NCBI RefSeq assembly: GCF_001514495.1
Contig: NZ_BCNM01000023.1
Coordinates: 1-64,000, forward strand
DNA: 64,000 nucleotides
Reading direction: 5' to 3'
From: Paenibacillus pabuli NBRC 13638
GTDB lineage: Bacteria > Bacillota > Bacilli > Paenibacillales > Paenibacillaceae
Numbering within the stretch: position 1 is the stretch's first letter; each line of letters begins with the position of its first letter. The notes beneath the pieces are model-generated. The model was not told the origin of the DNA and searched no databases. It worked only from the letters and a program-made list of their open reading frames with translations. Positions 43,081-50,894 of this stretch are shown one piece after another. Made by a program: the position numbers and the translations under genes.

Positions 43081-43111
43081 GGACATGCTCAGCGACGTGC
43101 TGAGCATGTCC
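43081..43111 (+). other. Perfect 13-bp hairpin between trpA and hisC
   Basis: GGACATGCTCAGC (43081-43093) and GCTGAGCATGTCC (43099-43111) flank a 5-nt loop. No T-tract follows, so it is not a normal terminator. It may guard or process the mRNA or separate the trp segment from hisC-tyrA. Confidence 0.85.
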
Positions 43112-43143
43112 ATAACTATTTTAGCGAACAGGAGGCGGTCGGG

Positions 43144-44244
43144 TTGAAACCGAAGTCCCAAATTGTACATTTGCCTGTATATCAGCCGGGCAAACCGATT
43201 GAAGAAGTAAAACGTGAATTGGGTTTGGAGCAAGTGATTAAGCTGGCTTCCAACGAGAACCCATACGGTAGTTCGCCTGCTGCACTTGAAGCAATCACCA
43301 AAGAGTTGGTTAATGTAAGCATATATCCGGATGGGGGTTCCGTGGAGCTGAGCGAAGTACTCGCTAAGCATCTTGGTGTGGAACGGAATAATCTGATCTT
43401 TGGCTGTGGATCGGATGAGATCATTGCGTTGATTACTCGTGCATTCTTCCTCCCGGGGGACGAGAACATCATGGCGGACCAGACGTTCTCCGTGTATAAA
43501 AGCAACGCGGACATTGAGGGTGCTGTCAGCATTGAAGTCCCCCTCAAAGATGGAACTCATGATCTGACTTCCATGCTGTCACAAATTAATGATAAGACGA
43601 AAGCGGTTTGGGTGTGTAACCCGAATAACCCAACAGGTACAATCATCTCAGAGCAGGAATTGACGGCATTTATGGACCGTGTGCCTTCTCATGTCATGGT
43701 TGTGCTGGATGAAGCTTATTATGAATTTGTAACGGATGAAGCTTATCCACAAAGCATTCCTATGATTGAGCGTTATCCTAACCTGGTTATTTTGCGGACA
43801 TTCTCCAAAATCTATGGGCTGGCATCATTACGCATTGGATATGGTATTGCACGACCGGAAGTGATTGATCTCATTAATCGTGTGCGTGAGCCGTTTAATA
43901 CTTCACGTTTCGGTCAAGTTGCGGCGAAGGCTGCACTTAAGGATCAGACCTTCATCCAGGAGTGCGCCAAGCGGAATAAAGAAGATCGCGATTATTTGCA
44001 AAATGAATTTACGCATTTGGGACTTCCATTTTTCCCTTCGCAGGGGAATTTCATTTTGGTTGATGTCGGTATGCCATCCCGGGATGCGTTCCAATCCCTC
44101 CTTAAGCAGGGCATTATTGTTCGTGCTGGATTTGATAAATACCCAACGTACATTCGTGTGTCCGTCGGTACATCAGAACAGAATCGTGCGTTTGTCACGG
44201 CACTGGAGAACACGCTGGCTGAGAAGGCGATAGTACGCCCTTAA
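43144..44244 (+). CDS. hisC: Histidinol-phosphate aminotransferase
   Basis: A 366-residue PLP aminotransferase used in histidine synthesis and, in this operon, also for aromatic keto acids. LASNENPYGSS, NPNNPTGT, VLDEAYYEF and the PLP lysine in FSKIYGLASLRIGYG are visible. TTG 43144 was chosen because AGGAGG lies 8 nt before it and the product starts MKPKSQIVHLPVYQPGKP, matching the family; a longer reading from TTG 43060 would have to translate the perfect hairpin and has no SD. Confidence 0.95.
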   Translation: MKPKSQIVHLPVYQPGKPIEEVKRELGLEQVIKLASNENPYGSSPAALEAITKELVNVSIYPDGGSVELSEVLAKHLGVERNNLIFGCGSDEIIALITRAFFLPGDENIMADQTFSVYKSNADIEGAVSIEVPLKDGTHDLTSMLSQINDKTKAVWVCNPNNPTGTIISEQELTAFMDRVPSHVMVVLDEAYYEFVTDEAYPQSIPMIERYPNLVILRTFSKIYGLASLRIGYGIARPEVIDLINRVREPFNTSRFGQVAAKAALKDQTFIQECAKRNKEDRDYLQNEFTHLGLPFFPSQGNFILVDVGMPSRDAFQSLLKQGIIVRAGFDKYPTYIRVSVGTSEQNRAFVTALENTLAEKAIVRP

Positions 44245-44271
44245 TACTGGCGACGAAAAGAGTGAGGACCC

Positions 44272-45366
44272 ATGAAACTAAAAATTGCAATGATCGGTGT
44301 AGGGCTCATCGGCGGATCACTTGCGCTTTGCTTTAAAGGCAAGCCTGGTGTATCGGTGATGGGCTATGCTCACCTGCCTGAACTGAAGGATAAGTACATA
44401 ACAAGCGGAGTAGTGGATGATGCTACGCTTTCTCTGGAGGAAGCGGTAGAGGATGCTGACTTTATTTTTTTGTGTGTACCTGTAGGTCTGCTGGAAACCT
44501 ACTTCGAAAAATTATCCAAGCTTCCCTTGAAAAAGGGATGCATTATTACGGATGTAGGAAGCACCAAGGCTTCCATTGCAGCATGTGCTGAACATGTCCG
44601 CATGAGTGATGCATACTTTATCGGCGGTCATCCGATGGCCGGATCAGAGCGTGCGGGTGTGGATGCCGCCTCGGCTGTGTTATTCGAGAATGCTTATTAT
44701 GTCTTGACCCCTTCAGAACATGTACCTGAGGAAGCCTATGGCAGATTGTCTGATCTTCTTGCGTATACACGTGCCCAGATTGTTCGCGTAGAGCCTATGC
44801 TGCATGATGATATTGTGGGGGCGATCAGCCATTTGCCGCATGTTATTGCGGTGGCGCTAGTGAATCAGGTACGTGAATATAATGAATCGAACCCTCTGTA
44901 TAAAATGCTGGCTGCAGGCGGATTCCGGGATATTACCAGGATTGCCTCCAGTGATGCCATTGTATGGAGAGATATCCTGCTGAGCAACCGTGAGGTGCTG
45001 CTGGGCCTGCTGAAGGACTGGAATGACCAGATGACTGCTTTTACCGATATGCTGGAGCAACAGAATGGTGAGGGCATTGAAGAGGCGTTCCGACAGGCAC
45101 GCGAGTTCCGCAGCGTGTTGCCTGAACGACGGAAAGGTATGATCTCGTCGTTATTTGATCTTTATACGGATGTGCAGGATGCTCCGGGGATGATCGGGAA
45201 GATTGCCACTGAGCTTGGGGCGAATGATATTAACTTGAGTAATATGGAGATTATTGAGAACCGGGTCGATGTTCCGGGCATTATGCGTTTGTCTTTTCGT
45301 CAGGAAGAGGATATGGAACGGGCCAAGGCATTGCTGGATTCTCTTGGGTATCAGGTGTGGGTTTAG
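44272..45366 (+). CDS. tyrA: Prephenate dehydrogenase with ACT domain
   Basis: A 364-residue enzyme giving 4-hydroxyphenylpyruvate for tyrosine. GVGLIGGSLAL is the NAD motif, HPMAGSERAGV and ISHLPHVIA are catalytic-domain blocks, and the C-terminal ACT domain (APGMIGKIATELG, about 295-364) is for feedback by tyrosine. GTGAGGA precedes the ATG. It is the last gene of the supraoperon; B. subtilis has aroE next, missing here. Confidence 0.96.
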   Translation: MKLKIAMIGVGLIGGSLALCFKGKPGVSVMGYAHLPELKDKYITSGVVDDATLSLEEAVEDADFIFLCVPVGLLETYFEKLSKLPLKKGCIITDVGSTKASIAACAEHVRMSDAYFIGGHPMAGSERAGVDAASAVLFENAYYVLTPSEHVPEEAYGRLSDLLAYTRAQIVRVEPMLHDDIVGAISHLPHVIAVALVNQVREYNESNPLYKMLAAGGFRDITRIASSDAIVWRDILLSNREVLLGLLKDWNDQMTAFTDMLEQQNGEGIEEAFRQAREFRSVLPERRKGMISSLFDLYTDVQDAPGMIGKIATELGANDINLSNMEIIENRVDVPGIMRLSFRQEEDMERAKALLDSLGYQVWV

Positions 45367-45373
45367 CAAGATA

Positions 45374-45398
45374 AGAGAGGGCGAAAGCCCTCTTTTTT
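45374..45398 (+). terminator. Intrinsic terminator after tyrA
   Basis: AAGAGAGGGC-GAAA-GCCCTCTTTT with T6; GAAA tetraloop. It ends the aromatic supraoperon. Confidence 0.95.
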
Positions 45399-45441
45399 GG
45401 TGTTGTTAAGCAGTTGTTACTGTACATAACTAAAAAAGGAC

Positions 45442-45526
45442 AAAAAAAAGACCGCTTACATAAGCGGCCATTGCTCACGTGGAGCAATACAGTTATTGGA
45501 TAGGAGTGGAGAGAAACCATACTGTA
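45442..45526 (-). ncRNA. Candidate three-hairpin small RNA with C-rich loop
   Basis: On the minus strand a perfect sigma-A promoter is followed by about 85 nt with three hairpins. Hairpin 1 pairs TACAGT (45526-45521) with ACTGTA (45493-45488), with inner TGG/CCA, and holds a pyrimidine loop containing UCUCUCCACUCC. Hairpin 2 is ATTGCTC/GAGCAAT (45488-45470). Hairpin 3 is GGCCGCTTA/TAAGCGGTC (45469-45450) and runs into T8, a classic terminator. The C-rich loop is complementary to Shine-Dalgarno-like GGAGUGGAGAGA, as in CsrA-independent Firmicute sRNAs such as RoxS/RsaE. No gene lies downstream on this strand, so a leader role is unlikely. Not matched to a named family. Confidence 0.75.
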
Positions 45527-45531
45527 CTTTT

Positions 45532-45560
45532 ATTATATGTATACGTTTTCATTTTGTCAA
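45532..45560 (-). promoter_or_regulatory. Perfect consensus sigma-A promoter of the sRNA
   Basis: TTGACA (45560-45555), 17 nt, TATAAT (45537-45532) on the minus strand: all 12 consensus bases and ideal spacing. Confidence 0.9.
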
Positions 45561-45746
45561 CACTTTGAGTAAAATTGTTTGAATTAATTAAAACTTTCGT
45601 CAATTCAGGGGATTTAATCCAGTTCGAAGGAGCAGTGAAACGGTGTATATGGGAATTGTTGGTTTAAAATACATCCGATCAGGGTAACGAGAAATTAAAT
45701 GTTATCAAAGAAATGATGAGGAATTTTAAAATGATGTTTATTTCCT

Positions 45747-45772
45747 TCAACTTTTTCGGGACTCCATTCGTC
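45747..45772 (+). promoter_or_regulatory. ECF-sigma-type promoter before the sigma/anti-sigma pair
   Basis: CAAC-TTTTT (45748-45755) and CGTC (45769-45772) separated in the way of SigW-like ECF promoters (AAC ... N16-17 ... CGTC). The position suggests autoregulation. Start expected near 45780. Confidence 0.65.
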
Positions 45773-45965
45773 TAATATAATATCGGCTAGTATAAAATGA
45801 CCCAAATTAAAGTCATACAGGCGAAAAATGGCGCATATGAATGACAGGTCGGGCTGCGATGAGGAGCACTGGATTTGCCAGAATGATGCAGACCGTTGTA
45901 CAATAAATACTGTTAATGTAGAAACGTTGGGGAAATTGCCATTACATAGGGGAATTTGGCGGGAA

Positions 45966-46025
45966 GGCCTGTTAAGGCACTGACCGCTGTTTTATGCGGT
46001 GAGAACCGCAACTTTTTTGTGCCTG
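45966..46025 (+). promoter_or_regulatory. Switch-like leader of the ECF sigma gene
   Basis: TGCGGT-GAGA-ACCGCA followed by ACTTTTTT forms a terminator-like hairpin (about 45997-46019). The same GCGGT can pair with the upstream ACCGC, and an outer GGCAC/GTGCC stem can enclose both, so two exclusive folds exist. The gap 45561-46093 holds no gene I can support apart from the ECF promoter and this leader. Confidence 0.45.
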
Positions 46026-46093
46026 TTCGGTAATACATGGATAGAGTCGAACGGGGAGAAGCACATGGATGGGCGAGGAGGGGTCGCACTCAA

Positions 46094-46687
46094 ATGACGG
46101 ATTCCCAGTTGATTCGAGAGATCAAGGAAGGTAACCTGGAGTTATATTCCGAGCTGATGAGTCGTTATCAGCGTAAAATACTGGCTTTCGTATATCATAT
46201 GTTGAAAAGTTCCAATATGGAGCTGCTTGCGGAAGATCTCTGTTCTGAGACTTTCTATAAGGCGTTCCGCAGTCTGCACTCATTCCGAGAGGTGGATGCC
46301 TCATTCTCAACCTGGTTGTATACCATAGCGAGAAATACGGTACTGAGTGAGCTTCGCAAACAGCGCAGCGGGAGTGTTCCGCTCGAAGAGAGCGGTATTG
46401 TACCGATCGCTCCTTCCGAGAACGCGCCAGAGCATGCTGTATTGCGCAGTGAGCGGGTGATGCTGGTTAGAGATGCGATTAACAATTTACCGGAGAAGCA
46501 GCGTTCTGCCATTATACTCCGTGAGTATGATCAACTAGACTACCAGGAGATTGCAAATATTCTTGGGCAGAGCGTCAGTTCTGTGAAATCGTTATTGTTC
46601 AGAGCAAGGTCAAGCGTAAAAACTCAATTGGAACCTTATTTCTTCGAACCGGTCTACGAGCCATATGAAGGGATGAAGAACCGATGA
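46094..46687 (+). CDS. ECF RNA polymerase sigma factor
   Basis: A 197-residue group IV sigma factor with region 2 (LAEDLCSETFYKAFRSL and FSTWLYTIARN, about 37-75) and region 4 (LPEKQRSAIILREYDQLDYQEIA and SVSSVKSLLFRAR, about 130-180). It directs polymerase to an envelope-stress type regulon. ATG 46094 follows GAGGAGGGG at slightly long spacing; earlier in-frame starts have no SD. The stop overlaps the anti-sigma ATG. The regulon and nearest B. subtilis relative (SigW, SigX, SigM) cannot be settled here. Confidence 0.93.
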   Translation: MTDSQLIREIKEGNLELYSELMSRYQRKILAFVYHMLKSSNMELLAEDLCSETFYKAFRSLHSFREVDASFSTWLYTIARNTVLSELRKQRSGSVPLEESGIVPIAPSENAPEHAVLRSERVMLVRDAINNLPEKQRSAIILREYDQLDYQEIANILGQSVSSVKSLLFRARSSVKTQLEPYFFEPVYEPYEGMKNR

Positions 46688-47319
46688 ATTGCAATGAAGC
46701 CCAGGAACTGTTTGCACTGGTCTGGGACTTGCCGGAAGCTCATCCTCAGCGGATTGCATTTCATGCTCATCTCGCTGGTTGTGAAGAGTGCTCGCAGCAA
46801 TTTGAGGTCTGGGAAGAAGCTCAGATTCTGCTGCACAGCATACCGGTCCCAGTGACAGAACAACAAGCAGAGAAAGTAAACCGTAATGTTATGGACCGGA
46901 TCTATGCGGAGTCTCCATGGCTGCTGCCGGAAGAGGCAAAGGTGAATCGTTTCTCTGCTGTGATCCGCAAGCATATGTCTTTGTGGATTGCTGCGTTCCT
47001 GGCAATATTTTTATGCAGCTTTCTGTACATGGCGATGTTTAAGCCGGATGTATCGGAAGCTGAACAGACCAGAGTGGTCTCTACGGGTATTTTGGAGACT
47101 GGGGTGGCGGGTAGTGAACCTTCTTCTTCTGGATTGTACAAGTACAATATGACGGGAGCGGACAGAGGGAGTATTATGGAGCCCTTCGTTGTGAGCATGG
47201 GGCCGGCCTACCCTCAGTATTGGATGGCGTTGTCATTGCTCGCCATAGGTATGGCGTTGTTCTCTCTTGGACGTATGCATCGTACAACAAACAAACGCAA
47301 ACAAGGTGCACGTGCTTAG
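46684..47319 (+). CDS. Zinc-finger transmembrane anti-sigma factor
   Basis: A 211-residue protein with the ZAS motif HAHLAGCEEC (H-x3-C-x2-C, about 26-35) in its cytosolic head, one transmembrane helix near 98-117 and another near 178-196. It should hold the sigma factor encoded just upstream (4-nt overlap) until regulated proteolysis releases it. PrsW, encoded elsewhere in the window, is a plausible site-1 protease, unproven. Confidence 0.87.
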   Translation: MNCNEAQELFALVWDLPEAHPQRIAFHAHLAGCEECSQQFEVWEEAQILLHSIPVPVTEQQAEKVNRNVMDRIYAESPWLLPEEAKVNRFSAVIRKHMSLWIAAFLAIFLCSFLYMAMFKPDVSEAEQTRVVSTGILETGVAGSEPSSSGLYKYNMTGADRGSIMEPFVVSMGPAYPQYWMALSLLAIGMALFSLGRMHRTTNKRKQGARA

Positions 47320-47359
47320 GTAAGGCTTTCGTTCACCGTATAGAGAAATGAGGGATGAG

Positions 47360-47959
47360 ATGAGGATTGGGCTTATTCGTCACGGTCTAACTGATTGGAA
47401 TGCGGCAGGACGCATTCAGGGGCAGACAGATATACCTTTGAATGCAGAAGGTCGTGAGCAAGCACTGCGTCTGGGAAGACGTTTGCTCTCCGAAGAGTAT
47501 CACTGGGACCATATCATTACAAGCGGGCTGTCCAGGGCTCAGGAGACTGGAGAGATCATCTCCGGGCTTCTAAATGTTCCCTTGTTGGAGCCAGATGCAC
47601 GTTTGAAGGAGAGGGCCTTTGGTCAGATTGAAGGTCTGACATCCGAAGAACGTATCGCTCGCTGGGGCACTACCTGGGAGACGCTGGATTTGGGCCAGGA
47701 ACAGATTGCTGATATTCAATCACGAGCTTTGGGCTTTCTGGAGGATTTATGGGAGGCCTATCAGGACAAAAATGTGCTGATTGTCTCTCATGGCGCTTTC
47801 CTTGCCAATCTGCTTTCAGCTTTGTATAAAGACCGCTATACGGAACGAATTGGTAACCTGTCGCTTACAATCCTGGAGAAGGAACGTGAGAATTGGAGTC
47901 CATTGCTTTACAACTGCACAAGACACCTTTCAATGGATCTGGCGAAACAATCTGAGTAA
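47360..47959 (+). CDS. Histidine phosphatase family protein
   Basis: A 199-residue member of the phosphoglycerate-mutase-like branch: LIRHGLTDWNAAGRIQGQTD gives the catalytic RHG, and IVSHGAFLANLL the second histidine. The members act on small phosphorylated metabolites; true substrate unknown. ATG 47360 was chosen over the in-frame ATG 47348 because GAGGGATGAG lies directly before it. Confidence 0.9.
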   Translation: MRIGLIRHGLTDWNAAGRIQGQTDIPLNAEGREQALRLGRRLLSEEYHWDHIITSGLSRAQETGEIISGLLNVPLLEPDARLKERAFGQIEGLTSEERIARWGTTWETLDLGQEQIADIQSRALGFLEDLWEAYQDKNVLIVSHGAFLANLLSALYKDRYTERIGNLSLTILEKERENWSPLLYNCTRHLSMDLAKQSE

Positions 47960-47979
47960 TTAGCTCAGGTTGTTTTTTT
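47947..47979 (+). terminator. Intrinsic terminator after the histidine phosphatase gene
   Basis: ACAATCTGAG (47947-47956) pairs with CTCAGGTTGT (47964-47973, one G-U), then T7. The loop contains the gene's stop codon. Confidence 0.9.
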
Positions 47980-48140
47980 GCGTTATAGCAATTTATAACT
48001 GCCACTCTATAAATATTGAATTAAACATTTGCATGAGAACTTCTATATGAATTTGAACCTCTCATTCTTCTTCTGAGCAGGCTACTTCGGGCATAGTATG
48101 GTTAAAACATAAAAAATTTCCAAAAAAAGAGGTTTAGATC

Positions 48141-49352
48141 ATGGGAATTCCGTCAACGATGTTTACAAAACCAAACTACTTCAGGCCCCGAATCATCAGC
48201 CAAAAAGTAGTCAGCGGGCGAGGCGATGGACCCATGAATCTAGCGGATATGCTTACTTTTGCCGATATCGGCCAGCTTAATCGAATAGCAGACTATTATC
48301 AATGCGAGTGCAAGCCCAATTCCAAACATGAACTCATCCAGAGTATCCTCACTACATTGGGCAGCAGACCTTTTTTCGAACAGCAGGTTCGCGAATTGAA
48401 TCAAGTAGATCTGCGATTTTTGAACAACTTGCTGTTTGATGCCCGGCAATATTTCGGGATGGAGGAGCTCGTCGCCATTGCTCGCCAGTCGATGGACAAA
48501 AAAGATAGTGAGGCTGGAGCCAGTCCTCGTGATCTTATCGTACGCTTTACGAAGAGCGGATGGTTGTTCAATGGCACAACTCAGCAGACAAGATACCTGT
48601 ATCAGGTACCCCAGGATTTGCAAATGAGATTCCGGGATGTACTAGCCAACCGCCTGAAGGCAGGGATAGCACAGACAAGCGAGCCTTCCGTGTACAGGGA
48701 TGAATACCATCTTCTCGCGGAAGATCTCAAGCTGTTTCTGCAATTTGTCCAGCAGCAAGAAATTGCTCTAAATGCAGAGGGCATGATGTATCGACGTTCT
48801 CAGCAGCAGATCATGGAGCATTTGCATGTCAGTGAAACACTGGTGGGAAAAGCTGGATGGAGATTCGGCTATGGTCGTTCGTTCAAAGACTACCCCGACC
48901 GATTTGCCTTCATCTATGACTACGCTTTTCATCATCGTCTGGTACGTGAGGACCATGGCATGCTGAAATTGTCCCCATCAGGTGAAGACAAGCTGGGGGC
49001 AGAGAAAACAGCCGAGATGATACAGTTATTTAGGTTTTGGTTAAGACTTTATAAAGGTGCTATTCCCAATCTGTCCTCCATCGTGTACTGGACAGGAGAA
49101 TGTGCAGCCGGCTGGTCAACAGCAGAGTCTTTATTCCGCCAGATAGGTCCCTTCATTCAGCCGTTCTACTACGACACAGCAGAGACGATTTATGACAACA
49201 GGGTACTCAAAATGATGCTTCATCTGGGTATGCTTCGTATTGGGGAGCATACGGATGGACGAACGATACAAATGACAGCATGGGGTTCACGTCTCGCGTC
49301 ATCTTGTCGCTCGCTGTCCAAGGACATTACACCTGTCATGTTTGACAATTGA
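48141..49352 (+). CDS. XPB/Ssl2 helicase-N-domain-like protein without a helicase
   Basis: A 403-residue protein. Its layout of short winged-helix segments (MLTFADIGQLNRIADYY near the start, and repeated LKLSPSGEDKL/LGMLRIGEHTDG-type turns later) resembles the N-terminal region annotated as helicase XPB/Ssl2 domain in Actinobacteria and Paenibacilli. No Walker motifs are present. AGAGG lies before the ATG; a later in-frame ATG at 48234 is an option. It has no counterpart at this locus in B. subtilis. Function unknown; family assignment tentative. Confidence 0.6.
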   Translation: MGIPSTMFTKPNYFRPRIISQKVVSGRGDGPMNLADMLTFADIGQLNRIADYYQCECKPNSKHELIQSILTTLGSRPFFEQQVRELNQVDLRFLNNLLFDARQYFGMEELVAIARQSMDKKDSEAGASPRDLIVRFTKSGWLFNGTTQQTRYLYQVPQDLQMRFRDVLANRLKAGIAQTSEPSVYRDEYHLLAEDLKLFLQFVQQQEIALNAEGMMYRRSQQQIMEHLHVSETLVGKAGWRFGYGRSFKDYPDRFAFIYDYAFHHRLVREDHGMLKLSPSGEDKLGAEKTAEMIQLFRFWLRLYKGAIPNLSSIVYWTGECAAGWSTAESLFRQIGPFIQPFYYDTAETIYDNRVLKMMLHLGMLRIGEHTDGRTIQMTAWGSRLASSCRSLSKDITPVMFDN

Positions 49353-49368
49353 AGGACAAGTTGCTAAA

Positions 49369-49392
49369 ATCACTCCCAAATTAAGGAGTGAT
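49369..49392 (+). promoter_or_regulatory. Hairpin that buries the SD of the carbonic anhydrase gene
   Basis: ATCACTCC (49369-49376) pairs perfectly with GGAGTGAT (49385-49392), which holds the SD GGAG of the next gene (ATG 49397). Loop of 8 nt. Confidence 0.6.
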
Positions 49393-49396
49393 ACGA

Positions 49397-49903
49397 ATGA
49401 TAATTCCATACAAAGGTATTCAACCGCAGTTACACCCTTCGGTATATATGGCTGAAGGGGCCAAACTTATAGGTGATCTCAAAATGGGGGAAGAGTCTAC
49501 AGTCTGGTTCAATGCTGTGCTGCGAGCCGATCTGGCACCGATTGTAATTGGACGACGTTGTAATATACAGGACAATGTTGTTGGACATGTCAACACGGAT
49601 CAGCCTTTGATCTTGGAAGACGATGTGTCGGTAGGACATTCTGCGATCATCCATGGTTGTCGTATCGGAACAGGTTCACTGATTGGTATGGGAACTATCC
49701 TTCTCAATGGAGCCGAAATTGGCGAATATACGCTGATCGGGGCCGGTTCTGTTGTCACTGAAAATACTAAAATACCGCCCTATACCCTTGCTTTGGGCAC
49801 ACCAGCCAAAGTGATACGTGAGTTGACGGATGCTGATCTTGAGCGGATGTCAAGAACTACACTAGGTTATGTCTCCAAAGGAAAGGAATATAGGAGCTCT
49901 TAA
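49397..49903 (+). CDS. Gamma-class carbonic anhydrase family protein
   Basis: A 168-residue left-handed beta-helix protein with hexapeptide repeats. The zinc histidines are visible in NVVGHVN, SVGHSAIIHGC as in the YrdA/PaaY/CamH group, with the conserved NIQDN and the Gln/Asp motif. Members bind zinc or iron; some hydrate CO2, others have unknown function. ATG 49397 with AAGGAGTG was preferred over GTG 49388. Confidence 0.9.
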   Translation: MIIPYKGIQPQLHPSVYMAEGAKLIGDLKMGEESTVWFNAVLRADLAPIVIGRRCNIQDNVVGHVNTDQPLILEDDVSVGHSAIIHGCRIGTGSLIGMGTILLNGAEIGEYTLIGAGSVVTENTKIPPYTLALGTPAKVIRELTDADLERMSRTTLGYVSKGKEYRSS

Positions 49904-49926
49904 ATCCGTTTTGGAGGTGCATCCTA

Positions 49927-50106
49927 TTGGATAAAATGAAAGTTACGTATGAAGTCATGTTGGGGCTGGCTGCTGAGATGGTGTGGGACGACGCGCTTCG
50001 TAAACAGCGCAGTGAGAAGCTGTATATGGAAATCGATAAGGCGTTGGCTACCGGAGACGAAGTAGCTTTCCGGAATCTGACGGATGAACTGAAAGCCATA
50101 AACTGA
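49927..50106 (+). CDS. IDEAL-domain peptide
   Basis: A 59-residue frame started by TTG 49927 with GGAGGTG at 8 nt. Near the end, YMEIDKALATGDEVAFRNLTDEL matches the IDEAL domain, named from the related I-D-E-A-L sequence. In B. subtilis this domain ends YpiB, encoded just before ypiF; here it occurs alone, also just before ypiF. The family is thought to mediate protein contacts. Confidence 0.8.
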   Translation: MDKMKVTYEVMLGLAAEMVWDDALRKQRSEKLYMEIDKALATGDEVAFRNLTDELKAIN

Positions 50107-50131
50107 TGAGCATGTCAAAATAAAAATACAG

Positions 50132-50161
50132 GAAATGCGTGGAAACGCATTTCTTTTTTTG
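50132..50161 (+). terminator. Intrinsic terminator after the IDEAL gene
   Basis: GAAATGCGT-GGAA-ACGCATTTC perfect 9-bp stem, then T8. Confidence 0.95.
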
Positions 50162-50278
50162 TTTATGAAAAACATCATAAAAGATAATAAAGTACCCGTT
50201 CTACACGAATCTCTGGATTTATAATATAGGGTCATATATAATATGGGAATAAAATGGATAGAGAGGGGAATTAGGGAA

Positions 50279-50701
50279 TTGAAATTCAGTGAGATGTCTC
50301 AAGACAGCTGGGCGGAACTGCAACTCTATCTGGATACATGCCTTATTCCATATACAGCCCTGAATGGCGAGCAGACTCCGGTTGAAACGACAGAAGCGCT
50401 GGAACGGCTTAGAGATTTTTTGGATTTGGTGGAGATTCCTTTTAAAGGACGTATCATGACTTACCCTGCATTCCATTACGGATATCCAGATATGTCAATG
50501 GCATTAAATACCTTATGCGAACAACTTAAATCTTCCGGTTTCAAATATGTGGTTGTAATGTCATCGGATGGTGTATTGGAAAAAGCCAAAATTCCTTTCG
50601 CGGATTTGGTTTTAAGTCGCTCCATTTTGACTCAAGAGGTAGGAGAAGACGGAATTGCGCGTTTTGTCGGGGAAAAAATTCGTGAGTTATGGAAAAGATG
50701 A
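50279..50701 (+). CDS. ypiF: DUF2487 protein YpiF
   Basis: A 140-residue protein matching the YpiF family located before qcrA in Bacilli; the pattern LDTCLIPYTALNGEQTP early and KYVVVMSSDGVL later is typical. No function known. TTG 50279 is preferred because it starts at MKFSEMSQDSW with AGGGG upstream; ATG 50243 would add 12 residues after a weak SD. Confidence 0.82.
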   Translation: MKFSEMSQDSWAELQLYLDTCLIPYTALNGEQTPVETTEALERLRDFLDLVEIPFKGRIMTYPAFHYGYPDMSMALNTLCEQLKSSGFKYVVVMSSDGVLEKAKIPFADLVLSRSILTQEVGEDGIARFVGEKIRELWKR

Positions 50702-50783
50702 CCTTCCAGTGACAAATGTGACAATTTACCAACACTTTTTTAATAACGCTTACAAATGTACCTTAAAAATGTGTGACAAATTC

Positions 50784-50812
50784 TTGACGGTGTTCTAGGG
50801 CTACTATATGAT
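50784..50812 (+). promoter_or_regulatory. Sigma-A promoter of qcrABC
   Basis: TTGACG (50784-50789) and TATGAT (50807-50812) with a 17-nt spacer, 82 bp before qcrA. In B. subtilis qcr is repressed by AbrB; no site can be assigned here. Confidence 0.7.
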
Positions 50813-50894
50813 TATGTATGTTCTAGTAAGTCGTGGAATTTCTGATAATGAAAACGATTGAGAGAGTTGGCTGAAAAAGGGGGTTGGAGACAGT

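Noticed and set aside
43060..43143. Longer hisC from TTG 43060
   Set aside because: Would translate a perfect 13-bp hairpin, has no SD, and gives a non-family N terminus.
45281..45520. 79-codon minus-strand frame over the sRNA and tyrA end
   Set aside because: No SD, runs through the sRNA terminator and then antisense to tyrA.
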